DNA from: Hymenobacter rubidus
GTDB taxonomy: Bacteria > Bacteroidota > Bacteroidia > Cytophagales > Hymenobacteraceae
Assembly (NCBI RefSeq): GCF_016734815.1
Contig: NZ_JAERQF010000010.1
Coordinates: forward strand, 1 to 64,000
DNA length: 64,000 nucleotides
Direction: 5' to 3'
The first letter of the stretch is position 1, and each line of letters starts with the position of its first letter. Positions 50,582-60,000 of this stretch are shown one piece after another. Both the position numbers and the translations under genes were made by a program. The notes under the pieces were generated by a model. It did not search any database, was not told where the DNA came from, and saw only the letters and a list, made by a program, of their open reading frames with translations.

Positions 50582-51886
50582 ATGGCTGCATTTGAAGTAC
50601 GCGGCGGCAAAGCGCTACGCGGCGAAATCACGCCCCAGGGCGCCAAAAACGAGGCGCTCCAGATTCTTTGCGCGGTGTTGCTGACTCCGGAACCGGTTAC
50701 CATCAGCAACATTCCCGACATCCGGGATGTCAACAAGCTCATTGAGCTGTTGCGCGACATGGGCGTAAAAGTGGGCAAGCTGGCCACCGATACCTATATT
50801 TTCCAGGCCGAGAACGTGAAGCTCGACTACATGGATTCGCCGGAATTTGTGGCCCAGGCGGGCGCACTGCGCGGCTCGGTGATGATTCTCGGTCCGATGC
50901 TGGGGCGCTACGGCCGTTGCCAACTGCCCAAGCCGGGCGGCGACAAAATTGGCCGCCGGCCCATGGACACCCACTTTCTGGGCCTTGAAAAGCTTGGCGG
51001 CAAGCTCACGCTGGAAGGCCTCGACTTCTACAAAATCAAAGTAGAAGGTAAGCTGACGGGCACCCACATGCTGTTAGATGAGGCCTCGGTAACGGGCACG
51101 GCCAACATTCTGATGGCCGCCGTATTGGCCGAAGGCACCACCACCATCTACAACGCCGCCTGCGAACCCTATCTCCAGCAGCTGTGCCGGATGCTGGTGC
51201 GCATGGGAGCCAATATCCAGGGCATCGGCTCCAATTTGCTAACCATTCAGGGCGTGGAGCGTCTCGGCGGCACCGAGCACCGCATGCTGCCCGACATGAT
51301 TGAAATTGGCTCCTTCATCGGCCTTGCAGCCATGACGGGCTCCGAAATCACCATCAAGGACTGTCAGATTCCAGAGTTGGGCCTCATCCCCGACACCTTC
51401 CGCAAGCTGGGCATTCAACTGGAATTCCGGGGCGATGATATTTACATTCCGGCCCAGGCCCACTACGAAATTGCCACCTACCTCGACGGCTCCATCCTCA
51501 CGGTGTCGGACCACACCTGGCCGGGGTTTACGCCCGATTTGCTGAGCATTGTGCTGGTGGTGGCCTGCCAGGCCAAAGGCACGGTGCTCATTCATCAGAA
51601 AATGTTTGAGTCGCGCCTGTTCTTCGTGGACAAGCTCATTGACATGGGCGCCCAGGTTATCCTCTGCGACCCGCACCGCGCTACCGTTATCGGCCTCGAC
51701 CAGCAAAAACGCTTGCACGGCATCACCATGACCTCGCCCGATATCCGCGCGGGCGTGGCCCTACTCATCGCCGCCCTGAGCGCGGAAGGCACCAGCACCA
51801 TCCTCAACGTGGAGCAGATTGACCGCGGCTACCAGCACATCGACGAGCGCCTGACGGCCCTGGGAGCTGATATTCGGCGTATCTGA
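50582..51886 (+). CDS. murA: UDP-N-acetylglucosamine 1-carboxyvinyltransferase with Asp at the fosfomycin site
   Basis: The 434-residue MurA starts peptidoglycan synthesis by adding enolpyruvate to UDP-GlcNAc. The fold markers include G-A-K-N-E-A (20-25), G-P-M-L-G-R-Y-G (104-111), and P-G-G-D-K-I-G-R-R-P-M-D (118-129). The family usually has Cys at this loop (Cys115 in E. coli), but here it is Asp121. MurA enzymes with Asp at that site are known to be active and resistant to fosfomycin. All other catalytic residues (Lys22-type, Arg, Asp) are in place. Confidence 0.95.
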   Translation: MAAFEVRGGKALRGEITPQGAKNEALQILCAVLLTPEPVTISNIPDIRDVNKLIELLRDMGVKVGKLATDTYIFQAENVKLDYMDSPEFVAQAGALRGSVMILGPMLGRYGRCQLPKPGGDKIGRRPMDTHFLGLEKLGGKLTLEGLDFYKIKVEGKLTGTHMLLDEASVTGTANILMAAVLAEGTTTIYNAACEPYLQQLCRMLVRMGANIQGIGSNLLTIQGVERLGGTEHRMLPDMIEIGSFIGLAAMTGSEITIKDCQIPELGLIPDTFRKLGIQLEFRGDDIYIPAQAHYEIATYLDGSILTVSDHTWPGFTPDLLSIVLVVACQAKGTVLIHQKMFESRLFFVDKLIDMGAQVILCDPHRATVIGLDQQKRLHGITMTSPDIRAGVALLIAALSAEGTSTILNVEQIDRGYQHIDERLTALGADIRRI

Positions 51887-51905
51887 TTATGGTATCTCGT
51901 TAAAT

Positions 51906-51947
51906 AAAAAAGAGGCCTCCCGCAATTGCAGGAGGCCTCTTTTTTTT
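51906..51947 (+). terminator. Strong terminator after murA
   Basis: Fifteen-base arms (51906-51920 with 51931-51945) with a ten-base loop and a long T-run. It also faces the convergent small membrane protein gene. Confidence 0.85.
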
Positions 51948-51963
51948 ACATCTGGTACCGACG

Positions 51964-52302
51964 TTAATCAATTACCATATCCACTACGGAGTTCACCAAC
52001 GAGATGGCAATGCTGAACAACAAGGCATTAAGGAAGCCGTGCACATCGAAGCTGCTCATAAGGAAGTCAGCAAGTTTCACAATAATGACGTTGATGACCA
52101 GCAGAAAAAGGCCCAGCGTGAGCACCGTGATGGGGAATCCCAGAATCTGAAGAATGGGTTTCACAACGGCATTCAGAATGCCCAGCACCACGACCAGAAT
52201 AGCCGCACTGCCCACTCCCGCCAGCGCCACCCCTGGCAGCACGGTACTAAGGCCGTACACCAGCACAGCCGTCAGAATGAATTTGAGGATAAAGCCAAGC
52301 AT
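51964..52302 (-). CDS. Four-helix membrane protein of the phage-holin/YvlD type
   Basis: The 112-residue protein is almost entirely four hydrophobic helices: residues 3-22, 30-50, 56-78 and 88-110. G-F-P-I-T-V-L-T-L-G-L-F-L-L-V-I-N separates two of them. This is the pattern of PF04020 (Mycobacterium 4-TMS phage holin, YvlD), a small inner-membrane family that is chromosomal and not phage-borne in most bacteria. No phage gene is nearby. Function is unknown. Confidence 0.85.
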   Translation of the reverse strand: MLGFILKFILTAVLVYGLSTVLPGVALAGVGSAAILVVVLGILNAVVKPILQILGFPITVLTLGLFLLVINVIIVKLADFLMSSFDVHGFLNALLFSIAISLVNSVVDMVID

Positions 52303-52329
52303 GGCAACAAAATATTAGAATGAGAAAAC

Positions 52330-53424
52330 CTATTCGGCGTGCATGCCCTTTGCCACAAGCCGCCCTTGCGATACGGCCATCCAGTTGGAAAGTTGGTAGA
52401 GCAGACGGGCACCCACAATGGCGTTCCATTCGGTGTCGCCGGGCGCTACTTCGTTCAGGTCGCAGCCGATGATGGTGATGCCCGCCCTTACAATGGCGCG
52501 CAGCAGATACGTGGCTTCCTCAAACTCCAGACCGCCGGGCACGGGCGTGCCCGTGCCGGGGCATAATTTGGGGTCCAGCCCATCGATGTCGAAGCTGATG
52601 TAAACCTTCTTCGGAAGTTGGGCGATGATTTTGCCGCATACTTTCTTCCACGACTTCTTGCCAAACTTTTCGTCGCTCAGGAAACGCTGTCCGAAAAGCG
52701 CTACGCGGCCGTTGGAAGTTTCGATGAGTTCGGCCTCCTGCTGGCAGTAGTCACGGATGCCGACCTGCACCAGTTTCTTCACCTGCGGCAGTTCCAACGC
52801 GTTATACATGATGCTGGCGTGCGAATACTTGAAGCCTTCGTATGCCGGACGCAAGTCGCAGTGCGCATCAAATTGCAGAATAGCAAACTCGTCGTGGCGC
52901 TCGGCCAACGCGTGCAAATACCCCAGCGGCGTGCTATGGTCGCCGCCCAGCACCACTACACCCTTGCCCGCATCGAGAAGGGCACCGGTTTTATCCTTCA
53001 GCCACTTCAGCATTTTCTCGCCTTCAGCGGTAACCTGGTCGGGCACACCGCCGAACTTCTTGTGTTCGGCTTCGGGCTGGCCCTCTTCCAGCCAGCCGAT
53101 GTAATCGGCCGCCAGCGGGCGCAGCTGGCGGCTGGCGGCGGCAATGGTTTCGTCGTGCTCTTCCATGGCCAGGCCCAGCTTCCAGGCGTTGGGCAGGTCC
53201 GGGTCGTAGAGGTCTACCTGCAGCGACGCCTCGCGGATAGCCGCCGGGCCTTCGGCCGTGCCGGCCCGGTAGCTCACGGTCACCTCCCACGGCACGGGCA
53301 CCACCACTACCTGCGCCTCCTCGGGGGTGAAGGGCAGCCCGAATAAGCCGCCCGCAGCATCGCCAAGGGCATTGGGGTCGAAGGATTCTATTTTTTTGGC
53401 TAAAGCGGTGTCAGCTTTCGACAT
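52330..53424 (-). CDS. Agmatinase/arginase-family ureohydrolase
   Basis: The 364-residue binuclear manganese enzyme has G-G-D-H-S (about 160-164), F-D-A-H-C-D (about 184-189), and S-F-D-I-D-G-L-D-P (about 279-287). These are all metal ligands of the ureohydrolase fold. The N-terminal 35 residues extend the usual core. It hydrolyses agmatine, arginine or formimidoylglutamate; the precise substrate needs the missing speA or hut context. The start ATG 53424 is preceded by a stem-loop. Confidence 0.88.
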   Translation of the reverse strand: MSKADTALAKKIESFDPNALGDAAGGLFGLPFTPEEAQVVVVPVPWEVTVSYRAGTAEGPAAIREASLQVDLYDPDLPNAWKLGLAMEEHDETIAAASRQLRPLAADYIGWLEEGQPEAEHKKFGGVPDQVTAEGEKMLKWLKDKTGALLDAGKGVVVLGGDHSTPLGYLHALAERHDEFAILQFDAHCDLRPAYEGFKYSHASIMYNALELPQVKKLVQVGIRDYCQQEAELIETSNGRVALFGQRFLSDEKFGKKSWKKVCGKIIAQLPKKVYISFDIDGLDPKLCPGTGTPVPGGLEFEEATYLLRAIVRAGITIIGCDLNEVAPGDTEWNAIVGARLLYQLSNWMAVSQGRLVAKGMHAE

Positions 53425-53460
53425 CAGATTGAATGAGTAAAAGAAGTATTAAAAACCAAG

Positions 53461-53490
53461 GCCGCCAAGCGGACAAAATCCGTTGGCGGC
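53461..53490 (-). terminator. Stem-loop, likely terminator of the chemosensory operon
   Basis: GCCGCCAAGCGGA (53461-53473) pairs with 53479-53490 with one bulge; on the minus strand a T-rich stretch (TTGGTTTTT) follows. It lies about 126 bases after the cheC stop and before the agmatinase-like gene. Confidence 0.5.
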
Positions 53491-53615
53491 ACCTGAAAAC
53501 TTACAAAACGGAATACGTGAAAACCCAGCTCGCGGCCGAAACCGACTTCGATAAATGCAGCACTGGCGGGCAACCGAATCAGGATTTTACAGGCCCGAAA
53601 GCCCAGCTTTCCTTT

Positions 53616-54248
53616 TTAGGCCGACATTTGGCTTCCCAGGAAGTCGTAGCTCCGGATAATATCCAGGATTTTTACGAAAGTCACCCGGTCAAAAAACAGC
53701 ATCAGCGGCAGCTCAACCATGTTGTCCTTATCCGAAAACTGAGTGATGACGGAGAAGATGAGCGGCTGCAATTGCTGGGCAGGCAGCAGGTTCTGCAGCG
53801 TTGCTGCAATGTCACCGTGCGGAGCCGTTGGAGGCGCCCCGTAGATATTGGCTTTCAAGATGTTGGCCAACTGGGTGACCAGCGCACCGGTAATGATGTT
53901 GCTGATTTCCAGCAGCAAGGATTCCTGAAGCTCATTCACATCCAGGGTTTCGGAGGTTTGCATGCGCAAACAGACACGCGAAAGCCGCTGCACGTGCTGG
54001 CCGGAGAAGAACATCAGGGTCGTGCCGTTGAAATCACCCCGGATATCGGACTGAATGGCGACGTGCCGGGCCTGATATTCCCGCACTTTGCGCATGATAT
54101 CGTCACTGACCAGCAGGTCGATGTTCGGCACTTCCAACAGCACACGCTCCTGGGCAATAACGGCGAACGAATCGGCGGCACGAGCCAGGCCGATGTTCAA
54201 AATCTCGCGGATTATATCACGCTCTAAGTCAGTCATCGATAAATCCAT
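53616..54248 (-). CDS. cheC: CheC-family chemotaxis phosphatase
   Basis: The 210-residue protein has two copies of the CheC/CheX/FliY phosphatase signature. Site 1 is D11-x3-E15-x2-N18 with Pro41, and site 2 is S110-x3-E114-x2-N117 with Pro about 22 further. Both satisfy [DS]-x3-E-x2-N-x22-P, so it should dephosphorylate CheY-P. It is the last gene of the operon. The start is ATG 54248; an in-frame ATG also lies at 54236. No CheD is encoded here. Confidence 0.85.
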   Translation of the reverse strand: MDLSMTDLERDIIREILNIGLARAADSFAVIAQERVLLEVPNIDLLVSDDIMRKVREYQARHVAIQSDIRGDFNGTTLMFFSGQHVQRLSRVCLRMQTSETLDVNELQESLLLEISNIITGALVTQLANILKANIYGAPPTAPHGDIAATLQNLLPAQQLQPLIFSVITQFSDKDNMVELPLMLFFDRVTFVKILDIIRSYDFLGSQMSA

Positions 54249-54304
54249 AACGTCAAAGATAAGGGAATGTGCAGCTGCGAGGACTGGAGTGAAAGAAAGG
54301 AAAA

Positions 54305-55945
54305 CTAGGGGCGTTTGGCAAGAAAAAGGCGGGTGAGCGCCGGCACGTCGAGCACCAGACACACTTGTCCGCTGCCGAGTAAGGTCACGCCTCCAAAAAG
54401 GTCAATGGTATCTAAAGGCTTGCTCAGGGGCTTGATAACGATGTTTTGCTGCCGGATAAACCGGTCCACCAGCAAGCCCAGGCGGCGGTTGTTGTAGTTC
54501 ACGACCAATACCTGTTGGGCGCCGGTCATGTCATCTTTGGTGGCTAGCGGCAGGAGTTCGTCGCCTTCGTCGTGCAGCAGCTGACGTAGCGGCACCAATG
54601 GTACCGCTTGCTCCTGAAAATGGGTTACGAGTACACCACCCACTATCGAAATCTGGCCGGGATGCAGGGCTAGTACCGTATCGGTATGCAGCAGCGGCAC
54701 GGCGTAAGGCCGGTCGTCCAGCTCCACCAGCAAAGCGCCTTTCACGGCAATAGAAGTAGGCAGCACCAGCGTAAACGTAGTACCTACGCCCAGCTGCGAC
54801 TCGACCCGCAACTGCCCGCCCAACGAGTCGAGGGCCAGCTTCACCACGTCCAGGCCCACGCCCCGGCCCGAAATATCGGTCACTTGCTGCGCCATCGAGA
54901 AGCCCGGCTCGAACAAGAAGGCCCACACCGCTTGCTCGTCAAGCGTGGCTGCTGCGTTGGCAGTGGTCAGCCCGCGCTCCACAGCTTTGCGCCGCACGGC
55001 TTCGGTATCGATGCCCCGCCCGTCGTCGCGGACCTGAATGAGCACATCGTCGCGCTCGGTCATTGCCGAAAGGGTGAGGTGGCCAATCGGCGATTTGCCC
55101 GCCTTATGACGTTGGTCCTTGGTTTCGAGGCCGTGGCTGACGGCATTGCGAACCAAGTGCAACAAAGCATCGGTAATGATTTGCAGAATATTACGGTCAA
55201 TCTGGACATCCTGACCGCTCAGCGTGAGTTCTACTTCCTTGTCTTCGGCCGACGCCACGTCGCGTACCACGCGTGGAAACTTGTTCAACAGCACACCTAC
55301 CCCTACCAGCCGGGCGTCCATTACGCTGTACTGCAGGTCATCGGAAATGCGGAAAAGGTGTTGAGCAGTGGCGAGTAGCGCCGGGTTGCCGATTTCCTGG
55401 GCCAGGGTCATTACCCGGTCACGGTCAATTACCAACTCCCCTACCAGATTTAGCAGATTGTCAAGCTTTTTCACCTGGATATACACCAGGTCCGAAAGCT
55501 CCATTTTCTTATTGGCCTCCTCCTCGGTTTCTGGAGCATCGGCCTCATCTAAAATGGGTGCTTCGCCGCGCACAAGGCGGTCGAGGTTATCGAGCAAGGC
55601 GGTGGCGTCGGGCAGCGGCTGGTTGGCGCCCACCGCCCGAATCATATTGCCTAGCGCATCAACCCCGGTAAAGACGACCTTGATAAGCGGCCCGCTGAAC
55701 GTCCGTTCCTGGTCCCGAATCAGCCCGAAGAGCGTTTCCAAGTGGTGCGCCACCTCGCCCAAGTCATTGAAACCCATGGCCCGGGCGTTGGCCTTGAGGT
55801 TGTGCATCAGCCGGAACAGCTCATTAAGGGCCGGACCGGCATTTGGGTTGCGTTCCAGCTCGCTCAGGTGCCGGCTCATGGAGTCATAATACTCCAACGC
55901 TTCGGCCATGAACAGCTCCCGGTATTCTTGGTCGCGCGTTTTCAT
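54305..55945 (-). CDS. cheA: Chemotaxis histidine kinase CheA (P2-less)
   Basis: The 546-residue kinase has an HPt domain (1-110) with phosphorylated His48 in R-L-M-H-N-L-K-A-N, a short acidic linker (about 133-148), the P3 dimerisation helices (about 150-215), the P4 ATPase with H-L-V-R-N-A-V-S-H-G-L-E (N box), D-D-G-R-G-I-D (G1) and G-R-G-V-G-L-D (G2), and a CheW-like P5 domain (about 400-546). The P2 CheY-docking domain of E. coli CheA is absent, as the distance from P1 to P3 is too short. Confidence 0.93.
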   Translation of the reverse strand: MKTRDQEYRELFMAEALEYYDSMSRHLSELERNPNAGPALNELFRLMHNLKANARAMGFNDLGEVAHHLETLFGLIRDQERTFSGPLIKVVFTGVDALGNMIRAVGANQPLPDATALLDNLDRLVRGEAPILDEADAPETEEEANKKMELSDLVYIQVKKLDNLLNLVGELVIDRDRVMTLAQEIGNPALLATAQHLFRISDDLQYSVMDARLVGVGVLLNKFPRVVRDVASAEDKEVELTLSGQDVQIDRNILQIITDALLHLVRNAVSHGLETKDQRHKAGKSPIGHLTLSAMTERDDVLIQVRDDGRGIDTEAVRRKAVERGLTTANAAATLDEQAVWAFLFEPGFSMAQQVTDISGRGVGLDVVKLALDSLGGQLRVESQLGVGTTFTLVLPTSIAVKGALLVELDDRPYAVPLLHTDTVLALHPGQISIVGGVLVTHFQEQAVPLVPLRQLLHDEGDELLPLATKDDMTGAQQVLVVNYNNRRLGLLVDRFIRQQNIVIKPLSKPLDTIDLFGGVTLLGSGQVCLVLDVPALTRLFLAKRP

Positions 55946-56050
55946 TGGCCGAAATTGATTGTTTTAGTTCTCCATCTCAGCACCGCGCACAGGTAAGCCC
56001 CGTCGTTTCCGACGAAGGTCAGCTGTACCACGGAGCATTGAGGGCGCACT

Positions 56051-56437
56051 TTACGCCGGCTGCTCTGAGGCGTCATTTTGCAGCGCCGAACCCACAATCT
56101 CCAACACTTTCTCTTCCGAGAACGGCTTCACGATGTAAGCCAGGGCACCATTTTCGATGGCTTCGGTCACGATGACTTCCTGGCCCACCGCGCTGCACAT
56201 CACCACTTTGGTTGCGGGCTGCGTTTGGCGCAGGCTTTTGAGAACATCCAGGCCGGTGTTATCCGGCAGGATTACATCGAGCGTGATGAGGTCGGGAGTA
56301 GTCGAAGCAGCCATTTCCAGGGCTTGCGCACCGTTGGCTGCCTCGCCTACTACTTCGTAGCCAGCATCGGTGAGCATGTTTTTGAGCATCGTGCGCATGT
56401 AAAAAGAGTCGTCGACGATGAGGATGCGCTTATTCAT
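56051..56437 (-). CDS. cheY: Single-domain response regulator CheY
   Basis: The 128-residue receiver domain has acidic D9-D10, phosphoacceptor Asp54 (I-T-L-D-V-I-L-P-D), switch Ser82 (M-C-S-A-V) and Lys104 (I-V-K-P-F-S). Start ATG 56437 is chosen (M-N-K-R-I-L-I-V-D-D); an in-frame ATG 15 bases upstream would add five residues. With no output domain, its target is a separate motor or regulator not encoded here. Confidence 0.9.
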   Translation of the reverse strand: MNKRILIVDDSFYMRTMLKNMLTDAGYEVVGEAANGAQALEMAASTTPDLITLDVILPDNTGLDVLKSLRQTQPATKVVMCSAVGQEVIVTEAIENGALAYIVKPFSEEKVLEIVGSALQNDASEQPA

Positions 56438-56514
56438 GGAATTGGGTGACATGAGTATGATATCGGGAGGGTAGCTGGTCGACCGACCAAGCCACGCGTT
56501 GTACGGGCTGAAAG

Positions 56515-57045
56515 CTACTTAGATGCGGCTCGACCAGGAAGTCGCATTATCTCGCTTGGGGTGAGCAGCTTGCGCATATCCAGCACAATGATTATTCCTC
56601 CTTCGGGCAGCTTGGCAATGCCTTCAAGGTATTTGTCGCGGGTGCCGGCATCCTGCACAAATTCGGGCGCTGCTTCAATCTGGCTGAGGGGCAGGGTGAA
56701 AGGCCGGGGCACTTCCCGCACCACCAGGCCCAGGGTGTAGTCGGCGGCTTCTACGGCCACCGTGTAGCTACGCTCGGGCAGGGGCCGGCCGGCCGGCCGC
56801 AGCCGAAACCGCTCCTCCAGGTCAATGATGGCAATGATGTCGCCGCGCAGGTTGGCAATGCCCTTGATGAACGGCGGGGTTTTGGGCATCCGGGCCACTT
56901 CGGGCGTTACGGTTACTTCCTTCACCTGCTCAATGCGAATACCGTAGTCCTCATCGCCCAGCCGGAACACGATAAGCTGCACCATTTCGGTGGGCTTGGC
57001 GCGTTCGGCTTTGGGGGTCGGGGTTGCTAGTTCAATCTCAGCCAT
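56515..57045 (-). CDS. cheW: CheW-type adaptor
   Basis: The 176-residue adaptor links receptors to CheA. An N-terminal 20-residue charged extension precedes a CheW domain (about 22-165) with L-I-V-F-R-L-G-D-E-D-Y-G-I-R-I-E-Q-V-K-E-V, P-F-I-K-G-I-A-N-L-R-G-D-I-I-A-I-I-D and G-I-I-I-V-L-D-M-R-K-L. It lies between the receptor and cheY genes with 38 bases to the receptor stop. Confidence 0.92.
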   Translation of the reverse strand: MAEIELATPTPKAERAKPTEMVQLIVFRLGDEDYGIRIEQVKEVTVTPEVARMPKTPPFIKGIANLRGDIIAIIDLEERFRLRPAGRPLPERSYTVAVEAADYTLGLVVREVPRPFTLPLSQIEAAPEFVQDAGTRDKYLEGIAKLPEGGIIIVLDMRKLLTPSEIMRLPGRAASK

Positions 57046-57083
57046 GCGGTAGACGATAATGGGTCAACGATTGGTTTGAGAAA

Positions 57084-60000
57084 TTACTTGGTCTTGGCTT
57101 TCGACTTCGCGCCACCCTTAGCCGCCTGTCCATTTTGGGGGGAGCTGCCATTTTCCGACGGCGCGGCTTTTTTTGTAGGTCTGGCGGTTGAGCGGGGTTC
57201 AGGAGTTGCCGCGGCCGCAATGCGAGCCGTACGTTCCCGACGCACTACAGCGGGTGCCGTCGCAGGACTTGCGGCTGGCTCGGACCGAGTTGAGCGACGG
57301 TTTGTAGCGCCTTGGCGTGCATTCTCGGCAGCGGCAACTTCGCCTTGGCGCTGGGCGCGACGGGCGGCCATGCCACTTTGCGGTGTGGGGGTAGCTACGT
57401 AGGGTTCGCGGGTGCGATAGTTGTCGCGGGTCAAGGGTCGGCGCACCGGCAGCGGCTCGGGTTCCGGCTCGTAGGAGCTGAGCTGGAAGGTTTCGAGGCC
57501 GGCCTGCAGGTCGTCGGCAATGTCGGTCAGGCGCTGCGAGCTGGTCGTCAGTTCCTGCATGGCCGTGGAGAGTTGCTTGGCCGTGCCGGCTACCTGCTGC
57601 GTGCCGGTGGCCGTTTGCTCGGCAATGGCTACCACCTCCTCCACGTACTTCACCACGTCGCCAATCGAAGTTTTCTGCACCTCGGTAGCCGTGAGAATGT
57701 CGCGAGAGGTGCGGAGCGTTTCGCCGCTGCTGGTGGCAATGTTCTTAAAGGCCGAACTGGCTTCAAATGTGGCGTTCTTGCCTTTGAGTACTCGGTTTTC
57801 CATGGTCGAAATAGCCGTGGCGGCCGAGGTCGTATCCTTCTTAACGTCCTCTACCAGCGTGGCAATTTCGTTGGCCGATTTGCGCGAGCCCTCGGCCAGC
57901 TTTCGGATTTCTTCGGCTACTACGGCGAAGCCGCGGCCAGCTTCTCCGGCACGGGCGGCTTCGATGGCGGCGTTCAGAGCCAGCAGGTTGGTCTGCGAAG
58001 CAATGTCGGTTATCACGCCGAGCGACTTGCTGATTTCCTGCGAGCGGGTGCTTAGCACTTCGATAGTGCGCGAGGTTTGGGAAGCGGCGCTGGATATTTC
58101 TTCCATGTTTTTCACCACTTCGGCCACCGTTTTCAGACCGAGCTGTGAGGTCTGCTCACCCAAAATAGCCGATTTGTTCACCACGTCGGCCTTATTGGCC
58201 GTTTCCTTGGTGGCCTGCATGATTTCTTCAATCAGCTTAAAGGCCTGGTCGGTTTTCAATGCCTGATTCTGGGCGCCTTCAGCCATCTGCTGCATGGCCA
58301 AGGCCACATCGACGGTTACTCGGCTCATTTCCTGGCCTTTACCGGCCATTTCTTCCGAAGAGGTTCCCACAATCTGTGACGATTCGTTGATTTCGCCGAG
58401 CAGTTCGTTCAGGTTTTCCACAGCCAGGTTCAGGGCGTTGGCCATGGCCAGAATGTCGCCCGTGGTGGGCACTTCCACGCGCTGGGTCAGGTCGCCTTCC
58501 GAGATGGCCCGTACCACCCGCGATACTTCCAGTACCGGCGAGGCGATACTCTCAATCAGCGCGTTGAGCGTGTCCACCAGTTCTTTCCAGGAGCCCGACA
58601 CGCCGCCCACGGTAGCGCGTTCGGTCAGCTTGCCTTCTACCCCAGCCACTTTGGCCACGCGGCTGACTTCCGAAGCGAGGCGGTTCAGGTCGTCCACCAT
58701 GCGGTTGATGGTGTCGGCCAGCTCGGCTACTTCGCCTTTGGCTTGCAGCGTGAGCTTCTGGGTCAAGTCGCCTTTCGAAACGGCGGTTACTACTTTCACA
58801 ATGCCCCGCACCTGCGTGGTGAGGTTGGAGGCCATGTAGTTTACGTTATCGGTCAGGTCCTTCCAGGTGCCGGCTACGTTGGGCACGGCAGCCTGGCCAC
58901 CCAGCTTGCCTTCGGTGCCCACTTCCTGCGCCACGCGGGTTACCTCGCCGGCGAAGATGTTGAGCGAGTCCACCATTCGGTTCAGGTTGTCCTTCAGGTC
59001 CAACAGCTCGCCGTTCACGTCCACTGTCACCTTCTGCGTCAAGTCGCCGCGCGATACGGCGGTGGCCACGTTGGCAATGTCCCGCACCTGACTCGTCAGG
59101 TTGCTGGCCATCGTGTTCACGTTGTCGGTCAGGTCTTTCCACGTGCCGCGCACGTTGGGCACTTTGGCCTGGCCGCCGAGCTTGCCTTCGGTACCTACTT
59201 CGCGCGCCACCCGGGTTACTTCGTCGCCGAAGGTATTCAGCGAGTCCACCATTTCGTTGAGGTTCTCCTTCAACTGGAGCAGCTCACCGCGCACGTTTAC
59301 AGTGATTTTCTGACTCAAGTCACCTTTAGCCACGGCCGTTGCTACGTTGGCAATGTCACGCATTTGCGAGGTCAGGTTCGAGGCCATCGTGTTCACGTTG
59401 TCCGTCAAATCCTTCCAGGTTCCGCTCACTTTCGGCACGTTGGCCTGACCACCGAGGATACCCTCTGTGCCCACTTCACGCGCCACACGGGTTACTTCGC
59501 CGGCGAAGATGTTGAGCGAGTCCACCATCTGGTTGAGGTTGTCCTTCAGGTCCAGCAGCTCGCCTTTTACATCTACTGTAATCTTCTGCGACAAGTCACC
59601 TTTTGATACAGCGGTGGCCACGTTAGCAATGTCCCGTACCTGACTCGTCAGGTTGCTGGCCATCGTGTTTACGTTGTCGGTCAGCTCTTTCCAGGTGCCG
59701 CCTACGCGGGGCACCACGGCTTGGCCGCCGAGCTTGCCCTCGGTGCCTACTTCGCGGGCCACGCGGGTTACTTCGTCACCGAAGATGTTGAGCGAGTCCA
59801 CCATCTGGTTGAGGATGTTCTTCAACTCCAGGATTTCGCCCTTCACGTTCACCGTCATCTTCTGGCTCAAGTCGCCGCGGGCTACCGCTGTGGCCACGTT
59901 GGCAATGTCCCGTACCTGCGAGGTGAGGGCCGCAGCCATGTCGTTTACGTTGTCGGTGAGGGCTTTCCACACGCCGGCCACGTTGGGCACGCTGGCCTGG

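Noticed and set aside
51964..52302. Holin as evidence of a prophage
   Set aside because: The family is mostly chromosomal and the neighbours are murA and a ureohydrolase; no phage structural, integrase or lysin genes are nearby.
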